Assembly: GCF_900496995.4 (NCBI RefSeq)
Contig: NC_044014.1
Span: 23,644,234 to 23,708,233 of the forward strand
Reading direction: 5' to 3'
Origin: Aquila chrysaetos chrysaetos
Taxonomy: Eukaryota > Chordata > Aves > Accipitriformes > Accipitridae
Length of the DNA: 64,000 bases
Below, piece by piece: positions 28,499 to 40,338 of the stretch (position 1 is the stretch's first letter; every line of letters starts with the position of its first letter). The translations under genes and the position numbers were made by a program. The notes below the pieces were generated by a model. That model was given only the letters and a program-made list of their open reading frames with translations, was not told where the DNA came from and made no database searches.

Positions 28499-31400
28499 GT
28501 AAGTATGGCTCTTGAATATGCTGCATTCCTAATGTATTTATATTCTGTGAATATACCCCTTCTTACTATGCTGTCTGTGTGTGTAAATAGTAGCTCTCAG
28601 TTCATATACAGTATTCTCTAGAGATTATGGTCTTTGTTTTCATCTATATATCCCCGAGGATGACTTTACAGTTGTCTCGCAAGAATTCCAAGAAAGAAGT
28701 TTAAGACTTTTTTTTTTTTTTAATGTTGCTTATTGTTCCAGAAAGGTTTTTGTTTGTTTGGTCTTGTTTTAGTTTATCTTTGTCTTGTGAGTTTCGGGTT
28801 TTTTTAATATAGCTAACTATCTCAGCAAATAATTTTTTTAAAGTATCAGTAATTCTTACATAAATATGAGGGTCTTTACATACAGGGTCAGAGGTAATCT
28901 CTGAACCAGTCTCCGCCACAGTCTCTACCAAATATTCTGCATACCTGTATCCCAGGATTTACAGAGATGCTGAACAAACTTCAGTGGCTATTACCCTCAG
29001 GAAGAGCTTGGAATGCTTTACTCAAGTAGCCCAGCTTTCATACGACACCAAGTAAATATTTTTCTGAGGATAAAGGACACCGTATCTTGACTTTGACCCC
29101 CTATCCTTCAGCCGCAGGACTTTGTTCCACCTTCAGCTCATGACTGGGTGGACTAAAAATTCCAATGAAACTTAATGGAAGGCTGGAATGTATCAGGTGT
29201 GGCTGACATTGCAGTCTTTTTGATATGCCTGCATCATTTTTCAAAGCTAGATGCAACTGTGTGCTTTTATTAGTATGGCACTGATCATACTGTAATTGTG
29301 GGAATTTTATATGTTCTGTGTTTTATGTAGTACAGAACCAGACTTAAGTATGGAGCTCAGCCTGGATCTCATTAAGATACTGAAAACCTATAAATACATG
29401 CAATATATATAAATACATGCATATAAATACATGCAATAAATTGTCCGATTATTTTGGTTTACAGTTTACCCTTACTCCCTCTGAAACACTAAAGTCAGTC
29501 AAACTAAAGACAAACATGTTAGAAACCAGACTTTCTTAACTCTAGGATTTCTTTTCCCCCCTCAAGGTTCTGCTGAACCCTCATGATTGTAGCTGTAATT
29601 TATTTTTAACTACATCTCAAAATACTTTTTTTCTTAACTAGCATCTAAAATATAGCCAACTTCAATGGATTGATTTAAAAGACCATTTAGATTTGGTATC
29701 AATGTTTCTAGGTTTCCTAGTCTCATTGATGATGCCCAAAGTGATAACCAGTGCAAAAAAATAATGTGAAATTATTTTCTTCTGCAATAGTGATAGTTAT
29801 CTGAGCAGGGCTTTTGAGGATCCTAATTTTGGATTTGTGAATCTAAATTCCATTAAAATCTTTTTGTTGAGCCTGGCAGAGAAAGGTTAGACTGTACCAC
29901 TAGGGAAGAGAATATTACATAGCCTAGGTACAGTAATCTGGGGGTAGAAATCTTGGGGCAACCAAACCCTAGGAGAATGTTTGAGCTAGACTTTAATGCT
30001 TTGCAGCTTATTTCTGTTTTCTGGGCTCAAGAATGAGTGTGTACTGTATGTAATGTGTGACCTGTATTTCTAAAGCTAGTCAGTAAAGATAATTCCCAGC
30101 AAGTGAGTAATGAGTCCCTGCATTATGCTTTGTTATGAAGCTGATTTTAAATACCTGATTTTTAAGATCAAGTATATGACTTTTAACTTACAGGGTTTTC
30201 CTTTAGAGATCCTGGTCATTTGAGTAAATATTTCTAATGTACGTTAATGCTAATAGCAACCTTTGTGGTATGATTGGTAAGTCACACATGTAGCAAAACA
30301 AAGGCATATAGATGTTTGACTTGTTCTTTTTTATTTAAAACCTGTAATAGGTGTTCAGTCTGACTCAGCGGTCCACACATAGTCATTGAATGTCCATGCT
30401 TTATAACATGGATTCCAAAGGAAATGGAAAAAAAACCAACCCCACCTCTTGTAAGTTCTCACCATGTAACATTTGAAAATACTGGTTGTGCAAGAGAGGC
30501 AGAAGTTTCAAAGATACTAAGCTCTTAAAAGTCCTATGAAAACAGGAGGTGAGCATCTAATGATTCATAGAGAGCAAGCCTAGCTGAGCTCACCTCTCAC
30601 TTATGCGTGATAGAAGTAGCAGCTTTCCAGTAAAGGACCAGGGGTTGTGGTGGTTGCCAAGTTGAATGCGGCTCAGCAGTGCATGTCCCCAGGGAGGAAG
30701 GCTAATGACATACGAGGCTTCAGCAAGAAGAGCGAAGCCAGCACGTCGAGGGGAATCATTATTCCTCTGTGCTCAGTGTTCACGAGGCCACATCTGGAAT
30801 ACCATGTCTATTTGTGGCCTTCCAGTACAACAGAGACGTGGACAAACAGGAGTGTGTCCAGGGAGGGCTGCTCGCTAAGGAAAGAAGGCTAAGTGGAGAT
30901 CTATTTGGTCTTTTGCTACGTAAGGAGGAGTGACAGAGACATTGGAGCCAGACTCTTGTCAGAGGTACACAGTGAAAGGGCAGCTGGCAACAACCGCAGG
31001 TTGTCATTGTAATTTGATTTGAGGAAAACATTTTTCACCATGAGAGTGGTCAAACACTGGAACAGGGGCCCAGAGAGGCTGTGAATTCACTGTTCCTTGG
31101 AGATACTGAAAACTTGACAAGGCCTTGCGTGACCTCATTTAATGCTGAAGCTGGCCCTGCTTTGAAGTGGATGGGATCTGAGGCCGTCCAGAGGTGCCTT
31201 CCACCCTGCAGCACTCTGATTCTGTCAACGTGGGAAAACTCAACCAGGAGACCCCCATCCAGGCTTCAGGAATTCTGCTGCTGCTGCTTCAAATGCTGAA
31301 TCTAATGATATAATTCACATCATTATACATGTGGACATTTTGGTAGCTTGAGAGTTTTTTACTCTAATGTCCTGTTAGCAGGTATACAGACATCCCATTT

Positions 31401-34400
31401 TTGTGTTTCAGCCGACAGGACAAGAGTCTGTCTATCCACCAGCTGGTCAGTACTCCTATCCCGCAGTTCCTGGAGGATACCCTCCAGCAGGAGGAGGGAC
31501 CTATCCTGCAGCACCACCAAGTGCTGGGTATCCAGGGACAGCAGGATATCCTGCCCCGGGGGGCTACCCTGCCCCTGGGAGCTACCCTGGAGCTCCCCAG
31601 GCTGGAGGAATGCCACCTTATCCTGGAGGTAAGATCCTTTGTTAGAGTGCCCCTCGGGAGTGATTTCTGGTCTAACCATTCCCTGTGCTTGGTAGATGTA
31701 GTAAAGAAAAGCAGCTTTGTTCAGCAATCAGTTTAGGCAGCAGCATGTAGGCAGACAGCCAGATTGCTATCTAGCAGTAAATATCTGTGTGCTGATGGCA
31801 GGGCCGGGACAGATTTGGGCCACTGCACAGACACAGAGAAATTAGTCTCTTGCATAGCTCTGCTCAATAACCTGGCTCATGTTGTATCAGAAGCCAAGTA
31901 CAAAACGTTAATAGTGTGCTAAAGTTTTTCTTCTTCTCCTAGCTCCTACAGGCCCTGGGTTTGGTGTGCCTCCTGCTGGCCCTGGCTTTGGTGGCTATCC
32001 GCAGCCTCCTGCCCAAAGCTATGCTGGAGGTGGACCAGCACAAATTCCAGGTATGTCATATATAAGAAACTTTAAGCATCCAAGGTTAAACCAAGAGATC
32101 GCAGGATAGGTAGTAACAAATTAGGCCCTTACCTTTGTTACTTCTAGCTGTTGAGGTTTGTATGCTTTACACCTCCTACCACCTTTCTTGACAAGACCAC
32201 TGAAGGGCTGATGAGAACCATGTCTATAGGAACTACATCCAAAAGAGATGGCTGTCGCTGATTAATGGTCATGATGTAGTGGTTTAGGTGCTTATCCTTC
32301 TTCAAACTACAAGTATCTGATGAGAACTGTGAAATCCAGAGTCCACATTCAATAAGTCTCTAGCTGTTAATCTCAAAGAAATGGACGAGTTTTTTCAGAT
32401 CTGTGTGTTCATGGTGATCCTTGGCATAGTGGGGGAAGTGGAAAGGAGAATGCACACAATCGCTTAAAAACGGTGCAGTTTTTAAAGCTTTGAGCGGTCA
32501 GCTACTATCAAGATGATTTTTGTCCTGGAATGCGTCGGTTGTGTTTGCAAGAAATTCAGAGCAGCAACCCCCTTTTTTTACTGATTGCTTTGTTAACTCT
32601 AATAATAACTAAGCTGCTGTTAAAATGATAAAAATGGTACATCTATATTATGGATAAAATGCCAGTACAAAAAATGTAGTTGTAGCTTTGGTATTCACAG
32701 CGCTTTTCATCACAAAATGAGATTCCTTCAATTCTTTTTGCACCAATGAATTCTTAATATTCAACATTTATATGCTAGACATTTTAAAGTGTATAATATG
32801 ACTTTAAAATAACACAGGACACACATTCTTCATTTGCATGGGCTATCTTGGCTTTTGTCAAAGAGAGATCCTTCCAGTTCGCACAGCACCAGTAAATTTA
32901 GTATTTTTAGAATTGCCTTGCTAGCATATGTACCAGAATGTGTCTGTGATTGCTTCTTCCCATCATTCCCAACGGGAAGAAGTGCAGTTACTGATCATGC
33001 TAGGTATCATTACTTAGGAAACATGGTTTGTGCAGTGGTAGATCTGTCGATGGCTTTATTTTCAGATTAGATAGCATTTACATAATAAAAGGACCTAACT
33101 AATTCCTTTTATCTTGTTCTTTAATTTATTTTCAGTAGGATATCCTGGTGGACAGGCACCATCACCAATGCCTGGTCTGGTATGTGCTGTATCCTCTTCT
33201 ATAATGAATCTTATGTGGCTTCTGTAGTTTTAATGTTTTTACAAGTGGTTTTCAACAATTGCTGGAGTGTGGCCAAGAGTTCCCAGCTACACTCAGTACA
33301 ACCTGAACAAAATCATAACCCTGTATCTGTGTGTACTTGCTCATCAAGTAGATCTTTATCTATACAATTGGGTAAAAGTATCACTTTGGCATTGGTGGGC
33401 CAGAGCTGTTCAACACAACTAAATGTCACCCTGATTCTGTGTTAGGAGGACAAAATGGGGAACTAATGGACAACTCTTTCTGAAGTACTGATTCCAAAGT
33501 TGTGATTTTAATTTGAATTTGTATTGTGCAGGACAGCTAGTTACATGTGACTCTTATTTTCAGCCTGCAGCAATGGTTCAGTGTACCCAGGGCACAATTC
33601 AAGCTGCTCCAAACTTTGATGCTGGAAGGGATGCAGAAATTCTACGCAAAGCTATGAAGGGGTTTGGTAAGTAAACAATAGAAGCTTAAATTTCTATTGA
33701 GCTAACTTCTTAATGCCATTTTGTCCTTTTCTTCAATTTTCATTTCACCATATATTTTTTCTCCCCGAGCTTTTCAGAAGTTACACTTTCAAAATGACTT
33801 AGGCAATGTAGTAGACAAAGTTACATAGAAAATTTGGTAGATTTAAATGGTAGTCTTTTATTATGTATCTATGCCCAAATGCAAGATTATAAAATGCATA
33901 GTCTTGGAGGGATTATTATGAGTTCTTACATGAAATTGCCCTTCTGTTTCCAAGGAACTGATGAGCAGGCTATCATAAATGTTGTTGCTAACCGCTCCAA
34001 TGACCAAAGGCAAAAAATCAAGGCAGCTTTCAAGACTATGTATGGCAAGGTATGTTCACTAGTTCTTTGAATCAGTAAACAAAATCAAACTTTCAGCTGC
34101 TGCTTTAACTGCCTGATTGCATTTTTGTCCTGGGGAGTGGTTTGGGCATTTAAAAAATGCACTTCCTTTGGTTATACTCCTTGTGTACCAGGGGACATCT
34201 GGTATTTAACACGGTGTTGTCCTGATACCTGGCAGAAGCAGGGGTGGGGGAAGCAGGGTGCTGGCTCTGTCCCGGTCCAAACAAGAAGCTTCTCTGCTTT
34301 TGTAATGCTTGCTAGATAGAAAATAATCAAGCTTAAACTGTCCTTGTATTAGTGTCTGAAACTACTGAGTTTTTTATGCACACAAACCAGCACTGAAATC

Positions 34401-37400
34401 TGTTTTTTCATAAGAAACAAACTGAGAAACTGGTTGAGGATTGGTTAGTCATTAAAAGCCTGAGATAATTTAATTTCTTCCCTCTGTCATTTTTGCAACT
34501 TGAAGTGAAATTTTATAGTTGTAGCATTTTTCAGGACCTGACTAGGTCCTAATTGGTGAGGAGATAATGGAGAAGAGCTGAACTGTCAAAGTTTCGGATA
34601 GAGGAAAGTTCTTTATAAGAAATAAACCAAAGCTTTACAGGAATAACAGCACAAAGGTAGAAATCAATCACAAAAGTAAGTTCTGGTTTGATTTTTTTTT
34701 TTTAGTATATAATCTACATGGCTAACACTCTCCAAAGCCCTTTTTGTGTTTATAATTGAACAGGATTTAATTAAAGATCTGAAGTCTGAGTTAAGTGGAA
34801 ATGTGGAAGAATTGATTCTAGCCCTCTTTATGCCTAGCACCTACTACGATGCCTGGAGTTTACGTCATGCAATGAAGGTATGGTTTTCCTGTGAATGAAA
34901 TAGTTTAAAACCATCTTAAAATGCTCATCTAGGAAAAGAGAATACCTGATCCCTGCATTGTTGAAAAATCCTGTAGTGGCAAACAAATTTCAGGACTGTG
35001 GGGCTTAAAATTCTTTTCTGCTGCGTCCCCCAGTTCCAGCCAATTTCTGCAGGATTAGCCAATTCAGAGCAGCTGTCCATCCAGCAGAGGATGAAATGCT
35101 GCAGGGCAGAACGTTGTTCTCTGCCACTCGGTCATAATTTTTGCTAGAACACAGAAAGGGCCAGGGTGCCGTTAAAACTGTAACCACTGTTTAAATTGAA
35201 GGTATGTACCTCTCCTTACTATGAACACATCACTGTTACTGGAAGATATTTTTGGATTATCCCATTTTTTTTTCAAAAGGACAACAATGAAAAAATATTT
35301 TCTTAAGGTCAGATGATGCATGTATCTGTTCAAGTATTAAGACTGCATCAGAGATTAGGCGAGCTAGTCGCTTTGAACTTTTAACTCGGGTAAACTGGTA
35401 CATCCAGTTTACCACAATTTCTTGCTTGTTTGAGCTGCAGCAGCTAGCATGTGGCTGATACTGGAAATGCTGAATGTATGAATGCAGACCTTCTAAAGAA
35501 CATGGAGCTTAAATGAAGATCTGGCTTTAGTGGAGGCAATAGCCACTCTTGACCATTTAAAAAAAATGATAATACAACATTACCTAGAAGTCTCACACAG
35601 ATCCACTCCCATCTAATCCTTGCCTGAATAGAGATGACCATGCCAGTAAGATCTCACTGTACACAGAACTCCCAGTTAATTTTTATTCCGGGGAGAGGGA
35701 AGCATCTATGCAAAGTTCCTGCTGGTGCTCCATGTTGAGGAAACAGTCAAATTTGGAATAGGGAACACACTTGTACGCTGACCAAAACAGAATTTACGTG
35801 TGAATCTTTGGCTTTAATGATTATCATAAGACTCTACCTTCCTCCAGGATGTTTCCAGATTAAGCCAAAGAATTTCCTTCCTAAAGCATTTTCCAGTTAA
35901 CTTTGGCTGATGTCACTCTTGTGGATGTATAGTTTTGGGGTATTTTTTTGAACCTGTGCAGAATTGAATGTTTGAGGAATCTTCATTCCATTTTAAGTAT
36001 ACAGAAGACTTGGTGCTTTCACACTGCAAGGATGCTGTTCTTACACTGTAGATTGTATTAAGTTTTGAAATAACAGATGACTGCTTAATTTCTCAGTTGA
36101 AGAAAACTGAATACATAGTGCTTCATAGTTACGCCCTCTTTTCCTCTGCCTACAGGGAGCAGGCACTCAGGAGAGAGTGCTGATTGAGATCCTTTGCACA
36201 AGGACAAACCAGGAAATAAGAGAAATAGTGAACTGCTATAAATCAGAATTTGGAAGGGACATCGAACAAGACATCAGAGCAGACACTTCAGGACACTTTG
36301 AACGATTACTTATATCTATGTGCCAAGTGAGCTTTAATTTTTTTTTTTTTGGTAAGATAATGGTGTACAGTCTGACTTCGATGCATGTAGTCATAATGGC
36401 TCCATAAATAAATTGCCTGTGTATGCTTAGCAACAGCCAGGTTTTTAAGAAATTAGCCCTGGGCCATTAATTTATTCCCTAATGACAAGATATGATCCTT
36501 CTCAAGGAAGAGATACTTCTTATCTACAAATCTGTGATGAATTATGTGACCTAATTTAGCACCCTGTATTCATCTCAGAGAATTTATGTGTAAATACTTT
36601 ATTGTGCAGATGCGATCAAGTGGTACTATAAAGCAGTGCTCCACACTGCTGTTGAAGCAAGATGCTTTTTATTTTTTCCATACATTAACAAAATAACTTG
36701 GGTGAATCTGATTAGGATAACCTTTATGGTATGTAGAATACCTGTGAGAATCCCTATGAACAAGCTAAGAGGCACTGCAGGGCAAAACTTGCCTCCCAAC
36801 TTACACCATACTCCCTTCACATCCCCAGAATTAGGGAGGTGCTACTATTGAACTCAGGTGAACACTGGAGCTTGCTTATTGCATATAATTTATTAGGGCT
36901 CTTTTTGCTTTGAAGAATAGTAACTTGCAGTGAGTCATCCATGTTTAGGAAAAAAAAACATACTAATACAACTTCCCACATTTTTCTGATCAATGACACT
37001 TCCGTATCTTGTTTGCTTCTACCTTTGTGAGAGTTCAGCTATTTGGATTAAAAAGTCAAAATCCAAAAGAAAGCAAACCTTGAGAAGCTCATGCTGCTAA
37101 TTTTTATTTTGATAAATCCAGTACTTTACAGTAATTGACAACCACATCATTTAAATATTATATTAACCACTACAGATACAACAGTATTTGAGAGCATGTA
37201 TTCAGCCTACTCAGCCAGTATATTTAGCAGTATCCATCCATGCACTGGGCAGCAAAAAAAAATACCCCATAGCACATAAAGTGTCATATAAGCCCTACTG
37301 ACATATTACAACTATAGTAAGTGCCTTCTGGAGACATTCTTACTTGAAATTAGCAAATTCTAAGTAAAATAGAAGACCTGAGATGCTTCAGGTGTGCATA

Positions 37401-40137
37401 TTCAGTAAGATAATTCATTAGTTTGTTTGGGAGATTCTTTGCAACTTGAAGCCTAGAAACAAACAAATCAAGAGAAAACTTACATTATTAAGTAAAATAG
37501 AGAATTAAGTACAATACTTCCCTAATTAGAACTATGAGATGGTATGTAGGGGTGAAATTATCTAAGTCAGTGTATCTACAGTTTAAAGCATACCCTACAG
37601 ATAGGGTTCTGGGCCACTTTTATTTGTTGCCTGTAAGAAATACTAAACCAAAGAGTAGTTTTAAAGCGATGTACTGTATTTCAAACTGGTATTACTCTTT
37701 CTGCTTCAAGCTTTGAAGATACATGCTTGGGGTCTACAATGCAAGCAATTACAGCATAGCCTTCTCTGTGTAATTTCATTTGACATCTGTTGTCTTTGCT
37801 TTTAGGGTAATCGGGATGAGAATCAAACTGTGGATTATCAAAAAGCTCAAGAAGATGCTCAGCGTCTGTACCAAGCAGGCGAAGGAAAACTTGGGACTGA
37901 TGAATCTTGCTTTAATATGGTTCTGGCAAGCAGAAGTTTTCCCCAACTGAAAGCAACAGTTGAGGCATACTCCAGGGTAGGAGTTCTTCACTGATTTCAA
38001 ATGAGCTTGGTCAGCGTATTTTAAATTAAGATTCCAGTTGTTACTGCATTTCATTATCCACATATTAATCTCATTTATTTGTAGATTGCTAATCGTGATT
38101 TATTAAGCAGCATTGACCGAGAATTTTCTGGAAACGTGGAACGTGGTTTGAAGACTATTGGTAAGTGATATGTTCTTCCCTCCCCTTATCCCGTAGGAAT
38201 TAAACCTTGTAAATGTAATTGAAGAAGAATCCAGTTCAACGCTGGCCACATGGCAGACGAACACACTATCTGAGACTCTGCTAGCACAAAAGTAACTTCA
38301 ATTATTCAAATTATTCACTTTACACTTAACTAGAGAAAATAAGCATCCACCATGAAGAAGTCAGTTTGGAACAAGAAAAGGCTACACAGGAACCTACTTG
38401 TCATTCCTCTGGGAAGGCAGGCAACTACACAGAAACAAGGGTCACTTGTTAGCGCTTGTAGTTGTGTTTTTCAGAGCTCTGCAAAATGATGCGAGTACCA
38501 GGGTAACAGAGCTGTGACTCTGGTTGTGTGGCACCTCAGCAGAGACAGCTGAACCACTCCCACACACGATCTCAGAACCAACATGAAAATACTTTAGGCA
38601 CAGTTCCCTTTCCACTCCTCTTCCCTACCACCACCTACTCCCCAAAAGCTCAGCATTTATTAAGCAAAACTTCAGCAAAATAGAAGACCCGTTTTGAATT
38701 CACCTTTTCCTGCTGGTTTACTGTAGTAAAGCAGTTAAAATTTAGCACAATTTGCTGGCAGTGAAAATCAGTATGACTTACTAGAAATAGTATATCTGCA
38801 GACACCAGTCCTACCAGTGCTTTCCAAAATGACAGCATTTCTGTAGCCAGAATGAATAAGCAAAAACTTCCCAGATTATATTTTGCTAAAGAGTTTTATA
38901 GGAAAAATTCAGCTCTACGAATCATGTAAGAGAATAAAGGCTCATCTCTGAGAGTGAACAATCTAATGGAAACAAGATCCATTCTGTAACTACTACAGTG
39001 AGAACTCTTTACAGTTGTACCTTTTTTTGTACTTTTAGTGAAATTCTAAGCAATGCAACATGAGTAAAATACCTTGTATCCTAGTACCACCTATCCAAGG
39101 AGAATAACTGTTTTTAAATTACCTATTTGAGAATTAAGGTTTCAGCCAGCTTTCAGAAGCACTTCCAGAGAAGTTAACTGTTAATAACCATAACTTTTAT
39201 TGTGAAGGAATAACTCATTTGGTCAGCTTGAAAATAAACTCAGCTCTATAAAACAGTTCCTGTCATCCACAGTAACTGGATCTTCACCAATACCTACCTC
39301 TAGCTGTCTACAGCAAGAATGCAGAGTTGGTCCTGCCAGGTATCGCTATACAGCATACAATACTGGAACTAATCCTAAAAATATACTTTATTGCAGTGCA
39401 ATGTGCTTTAAATCGCCCAGCCTTTTTTGCAGAAAGACTGTATTATTCTATGAAAGGAGCTGGCACAGATGATTCTACCCTCATCAGAATTATAGTCACT
39501 CGCAGTGAGGTAAGAAACATTCTCCTCTGTAAATGTCACATGTAGTGGAAAGCTTTTCATGTAGTCCTTCATTGCAATACATGATTTCCACAGCTATGGA
39601 AGCTTTTATGGAGTTCAGATTTAGATGAACATGTTTATTTGTATTAAAGCCAGCTTTTATATAGTAACTTAATTATGTCTGGCTAGATAGCAATACTGCT
39701 TGTCTTCCTTCTTAACTGTGGTTGCCTGTCCATGTAGCAGATAAGCACCTCAAGTTCAAAGGTTCAGCAGTTAAGAGGTAGGACAGTAGTCCTAATGAAG
39801 CAAGGAACAACGGCTAGCCTCTCTGCTTTGGGAGCTGCTCCTGTCCTTAGAGGGACCAGCTGGCTTGTAAGACCTGCAGTTAATCAATTGCACATTTCAC
39901 CCTTGGCATGTGTTCTCTAGACCATGAGGGCGGAGATGTGGGGTGACTGACCATCTAGGACTTAAAATTATACACTGTTTCAAGTTTCGTGCCTTTTTCT
40001 TTTTCTTTGCATAGATTGACCTTGTGCAAATTAAACAGATGTTCACACAAATGTATCAGAAGACGTTGGCTACAATGATAGCAAGTGATACAAGTGGTGA
40101 TTACCGGCGTTTGCTGCTGGCAATTGTTGGTCAATAG
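28442..40137 (+). CDS. ANXA7: Annexin A7 (synexin)
   Basis: Twelve coding exons join in frame to 1,392 bases, 463 residues (human short form 466): 28,442-28,498; 31,412-31,628; 31,943-32,050; 33,136-33,179; 33,564-33,666; 33,955-34,049; 34,764-34,877; 36,156-36,326; 37,806-37,976; 38,085-38,160; 39,397-39,509; 40,015-40,137. Residues 1 to about 150 are a Gly/Tyr/Pro-rich, low-complexity tail ([23 protein letters not shown]) typical of A7 and A11. Four annexin repeats follow, starting near 161, 233, 316 and 391. Their Ca2+ loops are GFGTDE (175-180), GAGTQE (247-252), GKLGTDE (330-336) and GAGTDD (406-411). The protein binds acidic phospholipids when Ca2+ rises and promotes membrane fusion and secretion. 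The C-terminus LLLAIVGQ and the N-terminus distinguish A7 from A11. The ATG is the first codon after the exon 2 acceptor. Confidence 0.97.
30655..31230 (+). mobile_element. CR1 LINE fragment, 5'-truncated and degenerate
   Basis: Lying in ANXA7 intron 2, this matches the 3' portion of avian CR1 non-LTR retrotransposons in order: AAGTTGAATGCGGCTCAGCA, then a reverse-transcriptase C-terminal motif readable as [11 protein letters not shown], then CACTGGAACAGG..CCCAGAGAGGC, and an end close to the CR1 terminal ATTCTGTG repeat (GATTCTGTCAA). Internal deletions and many substitutions are visible and no intact ORF remains. This is the strongest evidence for a bird or other sauropsid genome. Confidence 0.85.
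31412..31628 (+). CDS. ANXA7: ANXA7 exon 3, Gly/Tyr/Pro-rich tail
   Basis: Encodes [19 protein letters not shown] and onward with repeated GGYP/PAPG motifs to MPPYPGG. The acceptor is TTGTGTTTCAG and the donor GTAAGA. It carries most of the low-complexity tail that in mammals mediates ALG-2 binding and phase separation. Confidence 0.95.
31943..32050 (+). CDS. ANXA7: ANXA7 exon 4
   Basis: Encodes [20 protein letters not shown] through GGPAQIP, still in the Gly/Pro-rich tail. The acceptor is TTCTTCTCCTAG and the donor GTATGT. Confidence 0.95.
33136..33179 (+). CDS. ANXA7: ANXA7 exon 5
   Basis: A short 44-base exon encoding [15 protein letters not shown]. It is shorter than the mammalian counterpart, which I recall as carrying several more Pro/Gly/Tyr residues here. 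Confidence 0.92.
33564..33666 (+). CDS. ANXA7: ANXA7 exon 6, start of annexin core
   Basis: Encodes [20 protein letters not shown] then [14 protein letters not shown], the junction of tail and repeat 1. The preceding intron is only 384 bp. Confidence 0.95.
33955..34049 (+). CDS. ANXA7: ANXA7 exon 7
   Basis: 95 bases, the classic annexin exon size. Encodes [20 protein letters not shown] through TMYGK in repeat 1. Confidence 0.95.
34764..34877 (+). CDS. ANXA7: ANXA7 exon 8
   Basis: 114 bases, the classic annexin exon size. Encodes [20 protein letters not shown] through RHAMK, the end of repeat 1 and the start of repeat 2. Confidence 0.95.
36156..36326 (+). CDS. ANXA7: ANXA7 exon 9
   Basis: 171 bases encoding repeat 2, [20 protein letters not shown] through LLISMCQ. 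In many annexins this stretch is two exons of 91 and 80 bases; here they are one. The donor is GTGAGC followed by a T run. Confidence 0.95.
37806..37976 (+). CDS. ANXA7: ANXA7 exon 10
   Basis: 171 bases encoding [20 protein letters not shown] through ATVEAYSR, most of repeat 3 with its GKLGTDE Ca2+ loop. Confidence 0.95.
38085..38160 (+). CDS. ANXA7: ANXA7 exon 11
   Basis: 76 bases encoding [20 protein letters not shown] through GLKTI, the end of repeat 3. The donor is GTAAGT. Confidence 0.95.
39397..39509 (+). CDS. ANXA7: ANXA7 exon 12
   Basis: 113 bases encoding [20 protein letters not shown], then the repeat 4 Ca2+ loop GAGTDD and [10 protein letters not shown]. The acceptor is ACTTTATTGCAG. 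Confidence 0.95.
40015..40137 (+). CDS. ANXA7: ANXA7 exon 13 with stop
   Basis: 123 bases, the classic last annexin exon size. Encodes [20 protein letters not shown] through [16 protein letters not shown] and TAG at 40,135-40,137. Confidence 0.95.
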   Translation: MDLVQIKQMFTQMYQKTLATMIASDTSGDYRRLLLAIVGQ

Positions 40138-40332
40138 AAGAGGATTATCTGGATTTTTCTTTTTTAAAACCAACTGAAGGACATGTAACATGCTTTATGC
40201 AGACACTGACTCTCCTTGTGTGTAAAAGAATAATTTTGAACTGTATAATCAAATATGCCTTCTTAATGATTCAATAAGCTTGTTGCACTTACAACTGCCT
40301 TAATTTACAGCACGTAATATTCTTTATTGTAT

Positions 40333-40338
40333 AATAAA
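40333..40338 (+). terminator. ANXA7: ANXA7 polyadenylation signal
   Basis: AATAAA about 195 bases after the stop, followed by TGTATCTTGTCTATT, a suitable downstream element. No closer AATAAA exists in the 3'UTR. Confidence 0.8.
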
